Source: Cylindrobasidium torrendii FP15055 ss-10 (Eukaryota; Basidiomycota; Agaricomycetes; Agaricales; Physalacriaceae). Taken from it: a stretch of DNA of 22,896 nt. The notes below the pieces were generated by a model, which was not told where the DNA came from, made no database searches, and was given only the letters and a program-made list of their open reading frames with translations. Made by a program: the position numbers and the translations under genes. The stretch spans positions 1 through 22,896 of the forward strand of contig KN880762.1 of the NCBI GenBank assembly GCA_000934385.1. Direction: 5' to 3'. Positions 8,996 through 16,888 of the stretch are shown here, piece by piece; positions within the stretch are counted from its first letter, which is position 1; every line of letters begins with the position of its first letter.

Positions 8996-10390
8996 TCATA
9001 GCCTGAAGACATAATCGAGCATTTTGTCCCCTAGGAGTGACCACTTGTGAACAACCAAGTCTGCTGCTACACCCTGCGCCTGCTTCATCTCCGTCACATT
9101 CTCCGTCTCCATTATCCTTTGAATAGCTTTTTCATCCAGTGCACCTGTTACGAAATTGGCTTCAACATCGAACAGAATGCGCTTGAACTGTGGACGGCGT
9201 GCGCTGAGAACTCTCTTTGCCGTGCCCAGCACGTTACGGAACAGGCCGACTGGGCTTGCCTGCTCGATCCGGTTCATAAAGACCACTAGTTCCACAAGTT
9301 GGGGTACGGTGTCGGCGCACGCAAAGAGCTGCGAGAGCATTGGCAAGCTGCCGTCCACGTTATCTGGGTTTCCCTGTCCGTCTGCGCAAATGTCTATTCG
9401 GAGAAATTCGAGGTGTGGTAACGACAGTAGAAGGTTGTCAAGCGCTGAGTCCCCATGAAGCACGTCGGTATGCATGTCGTGCACCCAGAGGCTAACCAGT
9501 TTGCATGCGGAGCGACAGAGCAGGCGCTCGAATGCAGGCAGATAGTCGCCAGCAATTTTGGCTCTTTGCAGCGAGGGAAGATCCAGTTGCTGTAGCCATC
9601 CGTCTTTAACGTAGATGTCGCATACGATGGCTTCAAGCTCCTGCACAGCAGGATTGCGCACCGTGTCAGTCAATGGCTGCTCGCGAACTTCGACGAGCGT
9701 CAGTTTGCGTAGCGACGGCAGCGATACAATCTCGACCAGCTGGGTGAGCGCGGATTCCGTTGAATAGCGATCATAGTAGATGTGCGGAATGTGGAAATGC
9801 TGGAGCTGTTTCCATGGAAAATGTGCGGCCAAAAGGTTGAGACTGCAGTCTAGCTCCTGCAATGCGACGGCGCCGCTCATTGCCGTCGATAATGCATCGA
9901 TGTAGGTCGCATGAACGTCAACGTCCGTGATGCGAAGTTTCATTGACTCCAGTAGTGGTATATTATCCTTCATCGCCCGGAGGTCTGTGTGAGTGGGATG
10001 GTCTTTGCCAAATTTGATGGAACGCCAACGATACGATTCGGGGAGGAGATCCTGCGCAAGTTCGTGCCATCCGCGGGCCATGAGATTTATGTCGAGTGGG
10101 GCGGTGCCAGAGTAGCGAATGGCCCTCCGAGCAAAGTAGACCATGTTGGCTGTATCCGCGGTGGACCGCCAGTAGAGGTTGAGCACACACCACAGCTCGG
10201 GTGTGGATACGACGATGCTATGCCACCCACTGCTGACCTGTAGTAGTGTGTGTTGTACAGGAACTGGGAAATATCCGGAGGTCCTGAAGGCGGTATAGCC
10301 AACCTGACCGCTGGCCCATGAGTCACAGCATGTGCAAAAGAAAACTAATCGCTGTAGCTCGAGTGGAATATTGTCGAAAACGGAAGCCAT
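8996..10390 (-). CDS. F-box protein, subfamily II (464 aa)
   Basis: A single-exon frame runs from an ATG at 10390 (MASVFDNIPLELQRLVFFCT). The N-terminal 60 residues are F-box-like (VQHTLLQVSSGWHSIVVSTPELW). Subfamily II segments follow: SGTAPLDINL, LLPESYRWRSIKFG, ALQELDCSLNLLAAHFPWKQL, VSLPSLRKLTL and LDNLLLSLPHLEFLRID. These match the genes at 10528-11895 and 12382-13437 better than the subfamily I genes. The likely role is target recognition in an SCF ubiquitin ligase, target unknown. The C-terminus ends LLGDKMLDYVFRL and is longer than in the neighbours. It is head-to-head with the next F-box gene, with 137 bp between their ATGs. Confidence 0.92.
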   Translation of the reverse strand: MASVFDNIPLELQRLVFFCTCCDSWASGQVGYTAFRTSGYFPVPVQHTLLQVSSGWHSIVVSTPELWCVLNLYWRSTADTANMVYFARRAIRYSGTAPLDINLMARGWHELAQDLLPESYRWRSIKFGKDHPTHTDLRAMKDNIPLLESMKLRITDVDVHATYIDALSTAMSGAVALQELDCSLNLLAAHFPWKQLQHFHIPHIYYDRYSTESALTQLVEIVSLPSLRKLTLVEVREQPLTDTVRNPAVQELEAIVCDIYVKDGWLQQLDLPSLQRAKIAGDYLPAFERLLCRSACKLVSLWVHDMHTDVLHGDSALDNLLLSLPHLEFLRIDICADGQGNPDNVDGSLPMLSQLFACADTVPQLVELVVFMNRIEQASPVGLFRNVLGTAKRVLSARRPQFKRILFDVEANFVTGALDEKAIQRIMETENVTEMKQAQGVAADLVVHKWSLLGDKMLDYVFRL

Positions 10391-10494
10391 AGTGATGGTG
10401 GGCAGCTGAAGACGACGTTAGGTCAACTTGATCGATAGTAGGTGTTCGAAATCACGGCGCCCCGGCCCGACCTAAAAATCTGGCCTTGACGATA

Positions 10495-10524
10495 ACCACC
10501 ACCACCACCACCACCACTACCGAG
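10495..10524 (+). repeat. (ACC)n microsatellite in divergent F-box promoter/leader
   Basis: Eight ACC units followed by ACT and ACC lie immediately before the ATG at 10528. Reading through them gives a run of threonines, but only from a TTG codon, so they are taken as leader sequence and not as protein. Confidence 0.8.
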
Positions 10525-10527
10525 AAA

Positions 10528-11895
10528 ATGCCATCCATCAGCGATGTCCCTGCTGAAATACTGCAAGCGATCTTCCTCGAGGCTGCTGCAATGTCCTCCG
10601 AGTCTTGTTCGTACATTCTGCTTCCGGTTCAAGAACCAAGGGTTCCGTGCCAGCACATCCTATTGCAAGTTTGCCGCTATTGGAACAGTCTTGCTTCTGC
10701 AATGCCGTATCTCTGGTCAGACATTCACATCGTCTGGAGAGGAGAAGGGTACACATCCCAAGTCGTTGCTTTTGCGCGACGAGCCATTCGATTATCAGGG
10801 ACTCTCCCACTCGATTTCCACTTCAAATTCCGCGGATGGTACGACCTCGCAGATGATCTGCTCGCGGAGTCGCACCGCTGGCGCGAAATAGACTTTGGGA
10901 CAAGCCCGCCGACGACGGTGCAACTTCGTGCGTTGAGCGGCAGGGTACCCAAGTTGGAGTCCATTACGTTCAATCACCCTCGCGATAATACAATCGGAGA
11001 AGCTTATGTCGAGGCAGTCTCGCACGCATTCCACGACGCACCTGCTTTTCGCCGATTGGATTGCAACGTCAACCTCCTTGGTGCACGATTCCCGTGGCAC
11101 CAGCTCGAGCATTTCAGTATTCCGGACATCCGCGCGCGCGCGCCACTTAACATTCACACATCCCTTTTGGGAGTCCTCTCATCGCCTTCCTTGCTCAAGT
11201 TGATCATCAAGGAAGTGTCTCTCCCGAGACCATTCATCGTGCGCAACTCAAACATACGAGAGTTGGAGTATCATTGTGCGGATGATGGTAGTTGGCTGGA
11301 ACGCCTTTATCTCCCATCGCTCTGCAAAGCTACTCTTAAACCAAGCAGAAGACGTACGATAGAAATGTTCACACAGTTTGTGCACCGTTCGGGGTGCAGA
11401 CTGTCTGACCTACACTATGATGACTGGGCGCTAGGATGGTCTGATAGGCTTAATACTGACTTCCCTGGCCTCTTCGATGCTCTGCCGCAGCTGGCATCTC
11501 TCACACTAGACGTCAGCGGCCGCACTGCGTCGTCGACGCTTCCCACAGTTTGCAACCAGCTCCAACGAAGTAATCCAGTCTTATCTCGAGTGCATATTGA
11601 TATCGGAGCCATTGATGCCAGTGATACTCTCCGTATACTTTTCGATGGTGTGGAAGCCCTGAATAATCTGTTGACCATTCCTTCTCTCAAGTGTGCTTCG
11701 GTGCACATCGTGACGGACTGGGACCTTCGTGACTATGTGGCTCCTGCAGCCTCTGTGAAAACCCGTATAGATGAGGTGGAGGCAAAAGCAAAGGCGCAAA
11801 AAGTGCGGATAGCATTCCAGCTTGTGGAGCAGGCCGGTATTGGATATAGCGCAGCATTCAAAGCACAAGCCACGCGTCGATACAACCTTCTTTAG
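10528..11895 (+). CDS. F-box protein, subfamily II (455 aa)
   Basis: The ATG at 10528 opens MPSISDVPAEILQAIFLEAA, a clear F-box start. The domain continues with CQHILLQVCRYWNSLASAMPYLW. Later parts match subfamily II: SGTLPLDFHF, LLAESHRWREIDFG, LDCNVNLLGARFPWHQLEHF, HRSGCRLSDL and FDALPQLASLTLDVS. The tail is lysine/alanine-rich (RIDEVEAKAKAQKVRIAFQL), possibly helical, and ends ARRYNLL-like (ATRRYNLL). The frame is open further upstream through the ACC repeat, but no ATG occurs there. The predicted role is SCF target recognition. It is divergent from the gene at 8996-10390 and convergent with the damaged gene at 12382-13437, whose frame runs antisense into its 3' end. Confidence 0.9.
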   Translation: MPSISDVPAEILQAIFLEAAAMSSESCSYILLPVQEPRVPCQHILLQVCRYWNSLASAMPYLWSDIHIVWRGEGYTSQVVAFARRAIRLSGTLPLDFHFKFRGWYDLADDLLAESHRWREIDFGTSPPTTVQLRALSGRVPKLESITFNHPRDNTIGEAYVEAVSHAFHDAPAFRRLDCNVNLLGARFPWHQLEHFSIPDIRARAPLNIHTSLLGVLSSPSLLKLIIKEVSLPRPFIVRNSNIRELEYHCADDGSWLERLYLPSLCKATLKPSRRRTIEMFTQFVHRSGCRLSDLHYDDWALGWSDRLNTDFPGLFDALPQLASLTLDVSGRTASSTLPTVCNQLQRSNPVLSRVHIDIGAIDASDTLRILFDGVEALNNLLTIPSLKCASVHIVTDWDLRDYVAPAASVKTRIDEVEAKAKAQKVRIAFQLVEQAGIGYSAAFKAQATRRYNLL

Positions 11896-12008
11896 TAATA
11901 ATTCTGTAACAATTAGATAGATCGCATTTTGATTCAAGTGCCCATGCCATTGTCTCACACCACCGACTACTTCAAGGATGCAATGCTTAACAAATACGGG
12001 AACGATTA

Positions 12009-12381
12009 AATGATATGGTACAGGCGCACATCTCTGGGTGCGCGGAACCACCTTCACCCCCACTCGTTTGCTTTGAGCAATCGTCCTGAGTTCCACCAGC
12101 TCTGCAAGACTAGAAAGCGATGTTGAGGTCACCGTACAAGTCTCGCTTGTATAGCCCATGCTGACGTCGACGGACACAGACCTAAGGGCATTGCGGGTCT
12201 GAACGATCCTGGCCGCAATTTTCAACACCACGACGAAGATGTCGGTGCTTCTATGATTCCCGCAGTAGCGAAGCGTAATATGTTCCAGCTTGGATGCTGC
12301 ATCCCCGCGCTCAAGAGGTTGTACAGCATTCTTCAGAGCTAATGATGTCTCCAGTGTGCTCAGAATTTCGGGCGCGTTCAT
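12009..12381 (-). pseudogene. C-terminal remnant of the F-box gene at 12382-13437, behind an in-frame stop
   Basis: Directly after the TAG at 12382-12384 the same frame goes on with MNAPEILSTLETSLALKNAV and VVLKIAARIVQTRNALRSVS. This resembles the C-terminal part of the subfamily II gene at 8996-10390 (FRNVLGTAKRVLSARRPQFK). The frame then stays open into the antisense of the 10528-11895 gene, which is not expected to be coding. A TAA in a neighbouring frame at 12006-12008 may mark the ancestral end. The left boundary is my estimate. Confidence 0.45.
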
Positions 12382-13437
12382 CTACAAGCAGAGAGTGCTC
12401 AATTGCGGAGTTGCCAGCAGTAGACTCTCGAGAGCGTCGTGTGCGCGAGGTGTCCTGATGCTGAAGAAAGGGACGTGTAGACATGTCAACGGGCAGGCGG
12501 AGCGGTGCACGAGCTGTGTGAAGGCATCCAGATATTCGCCATGGATTTCGGCCGTGGTCAATGATGGGAGATCGAGGAATTGCAACCAGAGACCGTGACG
12601 GCCAAACATACGCGCTTCATATCTGAGTTTTTGTATGCCAGGGTTTCGTACTTCACAGCGTGTCGGGGGCACAATCTCCGGGAGGTAGAGCACGCGCAAA
12701 GATGGGAGCAGCATGACTTTGAGGACGAGATCCATGGACGACGGTGGTGGCGGTCCGGCGGTGAAAGGGGACAGACCGACTTCCACTAGGTGGTGCCACG
12801 GGAATTCAGCTGCGAAAATGTTGGTGCTGCAAGCCAACCGTCGAATTGCAGGCGCATCACGGAAGGCTTCTGATATTGCACCGAGATATGCTACGTCCAC
12901 TTCTTTACAATCGAGAGCGAGGCACTCTAAATGTGGGATCTTGCCCTTCAACGCGCGAAGCTGAGGGGCGGTCGGTGGATCGAGCCCAAAGTCGATTGAG
13001 CGCCATCGATGCGATTCTTTGAGCAGAGCGTCGGCGAGCTGGTCCCATCCACTGTGCGGAATGATGATGTCGAGGGGAATGTCGCCAGAGCATCGAATTG
13101 CCCCACGGACCAATTCTAGTGCTTTGTCGGAGAGTGGTTCAAAGCGCGAAAGGATGCAGATTTTGGACCAAAGATTAGACATAGATGTGATAATTTCGCG
13201 CCAGCGACGGCAGACCTGCAGAAGAATATGCTGGACCGGAAGTGGTGAGCAAGAGTCTATCACGATAGTATACGAGCATTCATTGTGGATGCGACTCGAT
13301 GCGTGCAAGAAAATAATGATCCAAATCTCGGATGGGGTGTCGTCAATTCGAGCTATGACTTTCGACCTTGGTGTCAAGTGGTGGTAAGCGCCAGATTCTG
13401 GCGATCGCATTAGCGGCTGCATTCTGACTCGGAACAT
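12382..13437 (-). CDS. F-box protein, subfamily II, probably truncated by an in-frame TAG
   Basis: The F-box frame begins at one of three ATGs (13437, 13422 or 13410); the longest is given, though 13437 lies inside the promoter element of the opposite gene and a later start may be right. The F-box segment is IDDTPSEIWIIIFLHAS then VQHILLQVCRRWREIITSMS. Subfamily II segments follow: SGDIPLDIII, LLKESHRWRSIDFGLDPP, RRLACSTNIFAAEFPWHHL, LLPSLRVLYLPE, DLPSLTTAEIHGEYLDAF and LLLATPQLSTLCL. There the frame stops at TAG, earlier than in the relatives of about 455-464 residues, and the homologous continuation lies in the same frame behind it. The gene is either a young pseudogene or makes a protein missing about 100 residues. 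Confidence 0.7.
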   Translation of the reverse strand: MFRVRMQPLMRSPESGAYHHLTPRSKVIARIDDTPSEIWIIIFLHASSRIHNECSYTIVIDSCSPLPVQHILLQVCRRWREIITSMSNLWSKICILSRFEPLSDKALELVRGAIRCSGDIPLDIIIPHSGWDQLADALLKESHRWRSIDFGLDPPTAPQLRALKGKIPHLECLALDCKEVDVAYLGAISEAFRDAPAIRRLACSTNIFAAEFPWHHLVEVGLSPFTAGPPPPSSMDLVLKVMLLPSLRVLYLPEIVPPTRCEVRNPGIQKLRYEARMFGRHGLWLQFLDLPSLTTAEIHGEYLDAFTQLVHRSACPLTCLHVPFFSIRTPRAHDALESLLLATPQLSTLCL

Positions 13438-13453
13438 CGGATCGAGATACCGC
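13429..13453 (+). promoter_or_regulatory. Conserved subfamily I upstream element, copy 4
   Basis: It reads TCGGAACAT then CGGATCGAGATACCGC on the plus strand and ends 45 nt before the ATG at 13499. It matches the three copies in front of the minus-strand subfamily I genes about 9-13 kb away. The leader also shares CTGCTCCCACA just before the ATG. Because the spacer is only about 60 bp, the element overlaps the possible start codons of the opposite gene. Confidence 0.6.
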
Positions 13454-13498
13454 AAAGGACTTCATTGCCACTTCAGCACTTGTCGTTCTGCTCCCACA

Positions 13499-14830
13499 AT
13501 GTCGTCTCTTGCAATGTGTCCCTTCGATGTGCTCCCTGATGATATCCTTCGGGCCATTTTTCAATTATGCTGTGCCGAAAAGGATGCCAACGGTATCGAA
13601 TACCTCTGTATGCTCCCGCTGAACGCAGGATTCCGACCATTTCAATCTACTCTCACGCGGGTGTGCCAAAGATGGCGCAACATCGTATTCGATACACACC
13701 TTTTGTGGTCATCCATTGGGCTGGTGGGCCCGGATGTAGAACAGACCGTGCTTTATTTGGACCTTGCGTTGCATCAGTCTGGAGAAGCACCACTCGACAT
13801 CCTAGCAGTAGCCTGCGGTTGGAAAACCCTCACCACCCTGCTCGCTCCCAATGCACACCGCCTGAGAACCCTCAGTGTGAGGTCCATACGGGACTGGACC
13901 CCAATTCAACCCAATGGCAGTCTTCCAGCTCTTGAACATCTGGAGTTCAGATTCTTTCAAGCGTTCGACACGTTCTATGAATCAATATCTGCGGCATTTG
14001 CGAACACGCCGGCCCTCCGCAGGATTACTTGCTCGCCGACGTTGGCGGTACATGTTACGTTTCCCTGGACACAGATTGTCGAGCTCTGCATCCATCCCGA
14101 AAGTCGTTTTGGTAGCCCTATATGGATCCCCGCCTTCGCGGAAAAGAAGTGCCTGTTCGATATCATAGCCATTGCTCCGCTTCGCCTGCTCATCTGTACC
14201 GACAACGTACGCTCCGGATTCCCCGCCATCATCAAGCCGGACATAGAAGTTGCCCAGCTCCCACTTGGCTGGCTCCCGCACTTCACCCTCCCCTCCTTAC
14301 GAGAATACACTATCTGCGCGACCCAGGCCTCGGAAACGAAAGCCATGCTCGCGCTTATACATCGTTCGGGGTGCACGCTCACCCACCTCAGGATCGTGAA
14401 TTTCAACGGTACAGCCGCCAATGTGAAGGCTCTCGAAGACTTATTACTCGCCCTGCCGCATTTGGAGGAGCTCGACTTGCATGTCCCTACACGCGACGAA
14501 TGTTTTTCGCACTGGAAGCTTTTACAGCCACTGCTGAAAGACAAGAATATTGTTCCCAATCTGCGTGCAATGCGCTTGCGAATCAAGAGGATTGGGAGGT
14601 TGGTTACCTTCCGCAACGACGATTATGTATCCTTGGTCATGCTTTCGGTCTTTGGCGGCGCTCAGAGCGTCGTCGACGCAGGGCGCAAGAAGCTGCGATT
14701 TCTGGAGCTGGACTTTCGTGATCCCGGGGCGATATGTTTCAAAAAGGCTCCATCCGAAGCTGAAATAAGGGAAAGGCTTGTGACCTCTGCAGATGCCGCG
14801 CGTATAAACCTTTTTATGATTTACAAGTAG
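13499..14830 (+). CDS. F-box protein with LRR-like region, subfamily I (443 aa)
   Basis: A single-exon frame starts at the ATG at 13499. The F-box is CPFDVLPDDILRAIFQLCC followed by LTRVCQRWRNIVFDTHLLWSS. Shared subfamily I segments are SGEAPLDILAVAC, HRLRTLSV, APALRRITCSP, FTLPSLREYTIC, HRSGCTLTHLRI and LLLALPHLEELDLH, and the end is INLFMIYK. It is therefore closer to the genes at 1-4058 than to its direct neighbours, and it carries the same upstream element and leader, so it was probably copied together with its promoter and inverted. The expected role is target recognition for an SCF ubiquitin ligase. No damage was seen. Confidence 0.92.
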   Translation: MSSLAMCPFDVLPDDILRAIFQLCCAEKDANGIEYLCMLPLNAGFRPFQSTLTRVCQRWRNIVFDTHLLWSSIGLVGPDVEQTVLYLDLALHQSGEAPLDILAVACGWKTLTTLLAPNAHRLRTLSVRSIRDWTPIQPNGSLPALEHLEFRFFQAFDTFYESISAAFANTPALRRITCSPTLAVHVTFPWTQIVELCIHPESRFGSPIWIPAFAEKKCLFDIIAIAPLRLLICTDNVRSGFPAIIKPDIEVAQLPLGWLPHFTLPSLREYTICATQASETKAMLALIHRSGCTLTHLRIVNFNGTAANVKALEDLLLALPHLEELDLHVPTRDECFSHWKLLQPLLKDKNIVPNLRAMRLRIKRIGRLVTFRNDDYVSLVMLSVFGGAQSVVDAGRKKLRFLELDFRDPGAICFKKAPSEAEIRERLVTSADAARINLFMIYK

Positions 14831-15410
14831 TTGTGTGTACAAGAATTTGCTCACAGTAATTTTATCACGGAGGTCGTATATAAGCTTCTACCTGATAAGC
14901 GCTTAGCGCTGACTCTCGGTCTGACTTCGATCGAGCGGGCCGTCATGTAGTACTATGGCTGAGAACAACAACAAATCAGAACGCAGGCTTCTCCTTCCGC
15001 TCAATGAAAAGGCGAGTTTGTCAATACCCCATATCCTCACTAGATCTATCTCATCTTCTGGCAAGTTCACGTTACAATATTCGACGTTCGTGTCACCAGC
15101 ACTACTATCCAGCTGCTATCAAATTGCCATGCGCTATCGCGCGGTCAGAAAACAGTCGACTGAAGGAGGTTTCCCTTTGTTGCGAGTGAGAAACAAATCA
15201 TGTCGTCGATACGTGCCTGCACGACGGGAATATTACCTTACTTGGAGTCAAATGTTTGGGGTTGTTTGTACGCACATATGTAGAAGCGCAATTTGGCGAC
15301 ACTGACAAGGGCTCGCGCGGTAGCTCGGGGCACAAATCGGAGAGAGAAAGAGTATGATAATATTTTACAACACATATCCAAGTTCCCAGCTTCATGCCTT
15401 CTCTATTATG
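14831..15410. other. Intergenic spacer with TATA-like box and an unsupported small frame
   Basis: A TATATAAG box lies at 14877-14884, followed by two AGCGCT units (14898-14910). An ATG at 14955 opens a 116-codon frame (MAENNNKSERRLLLPLNEKA...). The arrangement would suit a small gene, but the peptide matches no family I know and has no domain, signal peptide or repeat, so I do not call it as a CDS. Confidence 0.3.
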
Positions 15411-16498
15411 CTAAAGCAGTTCATGTAACCATTTAACACATTGATCTGCCGTTGGTGCGTTATGGTCTGCAAATCGCGTCAGTTCATCATTAAATATGCT
15501 AAACAGTATCAACTCACTTATGCAAAAGGCGTGGGGAACATCCTCAGCGAGATGAATTGACTCTGGAGACATGACTTTCACGGCGCCGATGATTTCCTCG
15601 CGGTGCTTGCCCACCCACCCATCTACATCGGCAAAGAACATTCGCAAAATATCGGCATTATCATTCAAGATGGTCTCGTCCAAGTCTTTGATCATCTTCA
15701 TTTCATCGTGCGATGTGACGAGGCAGGCGTGTACAGCGGACGGGGATGCGATGAGCCTTCGAATGACAGCAAGTTGGTGGGCTGGGAAAGATGGATTTGT
15801 CAGGCGTAGGAGAGCGTCCGGCAGGAGGTGTCCAACATGTGCGAGTTGGGTAACGACCGTGCGCGGGAAGGGGTAGAAGAGCCACTGTGCAGAGGGGGAC
15901 TACAGGTAAGTACTTGAGGCTGGACTCGGTGGAGCACGCACGGATAGACGCCTTCCGTTGGGGGTATCAACAATATGGCGTATCGTTGGGGTCAAGAGTA
16001 TTATTCCTGCGAGCTTGTCCGCCCGTTGTTTGAGCAGTTCCACGGAAATCCAGCTGCCCATGCTGTGGGAAAGACTGATGATCTTGGCGTTGGGGTACGC
16101 GGCGGATAGCGCGTCAAATGCTTCGACTGCATTGTCTACTTGGACGGCGAAGTCGCAGCGCGTGAAGGGTAGGTTGGGTGTGTGTCCGAGGTGGGCATGC
16201 GCGAGGACAGCAAGTGAATCAAGACCAGATTTCGTCTGAATGTCGGTGAGGAAGTCGAGATAGAATTCTATAAGTCCGGGATTTCCTGGTGAGATGTAAG
16301 CACTGGTGTATTGTAGCCAGCAATCCAATGACCTGGCACGAAGAATAGTACTGTTGAAGGTTCCTTGCCCGAACGCGGCGGCCACCAGAGTGCATGCGCA
16401 TCTCCACCAAGATTGGGATGGGGTAATACAGCGTTTAAACAGGGATATGACTCGTTGAGGCCAGCAGGTAGTGGTCGTAGGAAGGAAGGGAGAGCCAT
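15411..16498 (-). CDS. LDAH: Lipid-droplet-associated hydrolase (LDAH family), 315 aa
   Basis: Four exons: 16498-16333, 16285-15942, 15899-15518 and 15466-15411, with introns of 47, 42 and 51 nt; phases close on 948 nt. The alpha/beta-hydrolase core shows the oxyanion-region segment FFVPGNPGLIEFYLDFL (about 52-68), HAHLGH (85-90) and the nucleophile elbow LSHSMGSW with Ser130. The segment ILLTPTIRHIVDTPNGRRLS, typical of LDAH, follows. The likely catalytic His293 is in DVPHAFC near the C-terminus. Length fits the family. Family knowledge: LDAH proteins sit on lipid droplets and affect neutral lipid turnover, although the natural substrate is debated. The usual GHSxG is SHSMG here. The 42-nt second intron is short and its acceptor is the least certain border. 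The gene is divergent from SEC8. Confidence 0.85.
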
Positions 16499-16888
16499 GG
16501 CACCCACGGTCCGCCGGCGATCGACATTGCCGATCGCGATGCTGCATTGTGGTGGTCTACTGTCTCTTGCATTGGACTTGGAGCAACACTCACAGTAACA
16601 CTAATGACGGTGAAGTTACTTATCACAATAAGCATAAGAGGCGATACAAGTTGGAAGTTACCGTATTCTTTATGGTATAGCATGAATTGGTTCACACGAC
16701 GTCCTGCAGAATGGTTGCTACTGGTGGCCAGTGAAAACTTCCTAATGCCACTTTATCATTCTTGGGCAGTGTAGCAATCCTCACAGGTCCATCTTTACTA
16801 CTTTATTTATCTACCATTTCCGCGCTTGAACCCAACACTGTCATCAAGCACCGATCATCACACAGCCCACACTTTCCCTCTCGCCGTG
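16499..16888. other. Divergent promoter region between LDAH-like gene and SEC8
   Basis: This spacer of 390 bp holds the 5' sides of both genes. A short inverted repeat, GCGATCG and CGATCGC separated by 7 bp, lies at 16517-16537, about 20 bp before the LDAH ATG. No gene is supported. Confidence 0.4.

Noticed and set aside
10486..10527. N-terminal threonine run as part of the F-box protein
   Set aside because: It would need a TTG start; the first ATG at 10528 gives a normal F-box N-terminus.
11581..12008. Minus-strand open frame continuing behind the damaged F-box gene
   Set aside because: From about 12008 it is mostly antisense to the 3' end of the intact gene at 10528-11895, and the similarity to F-box relatives ends before that.
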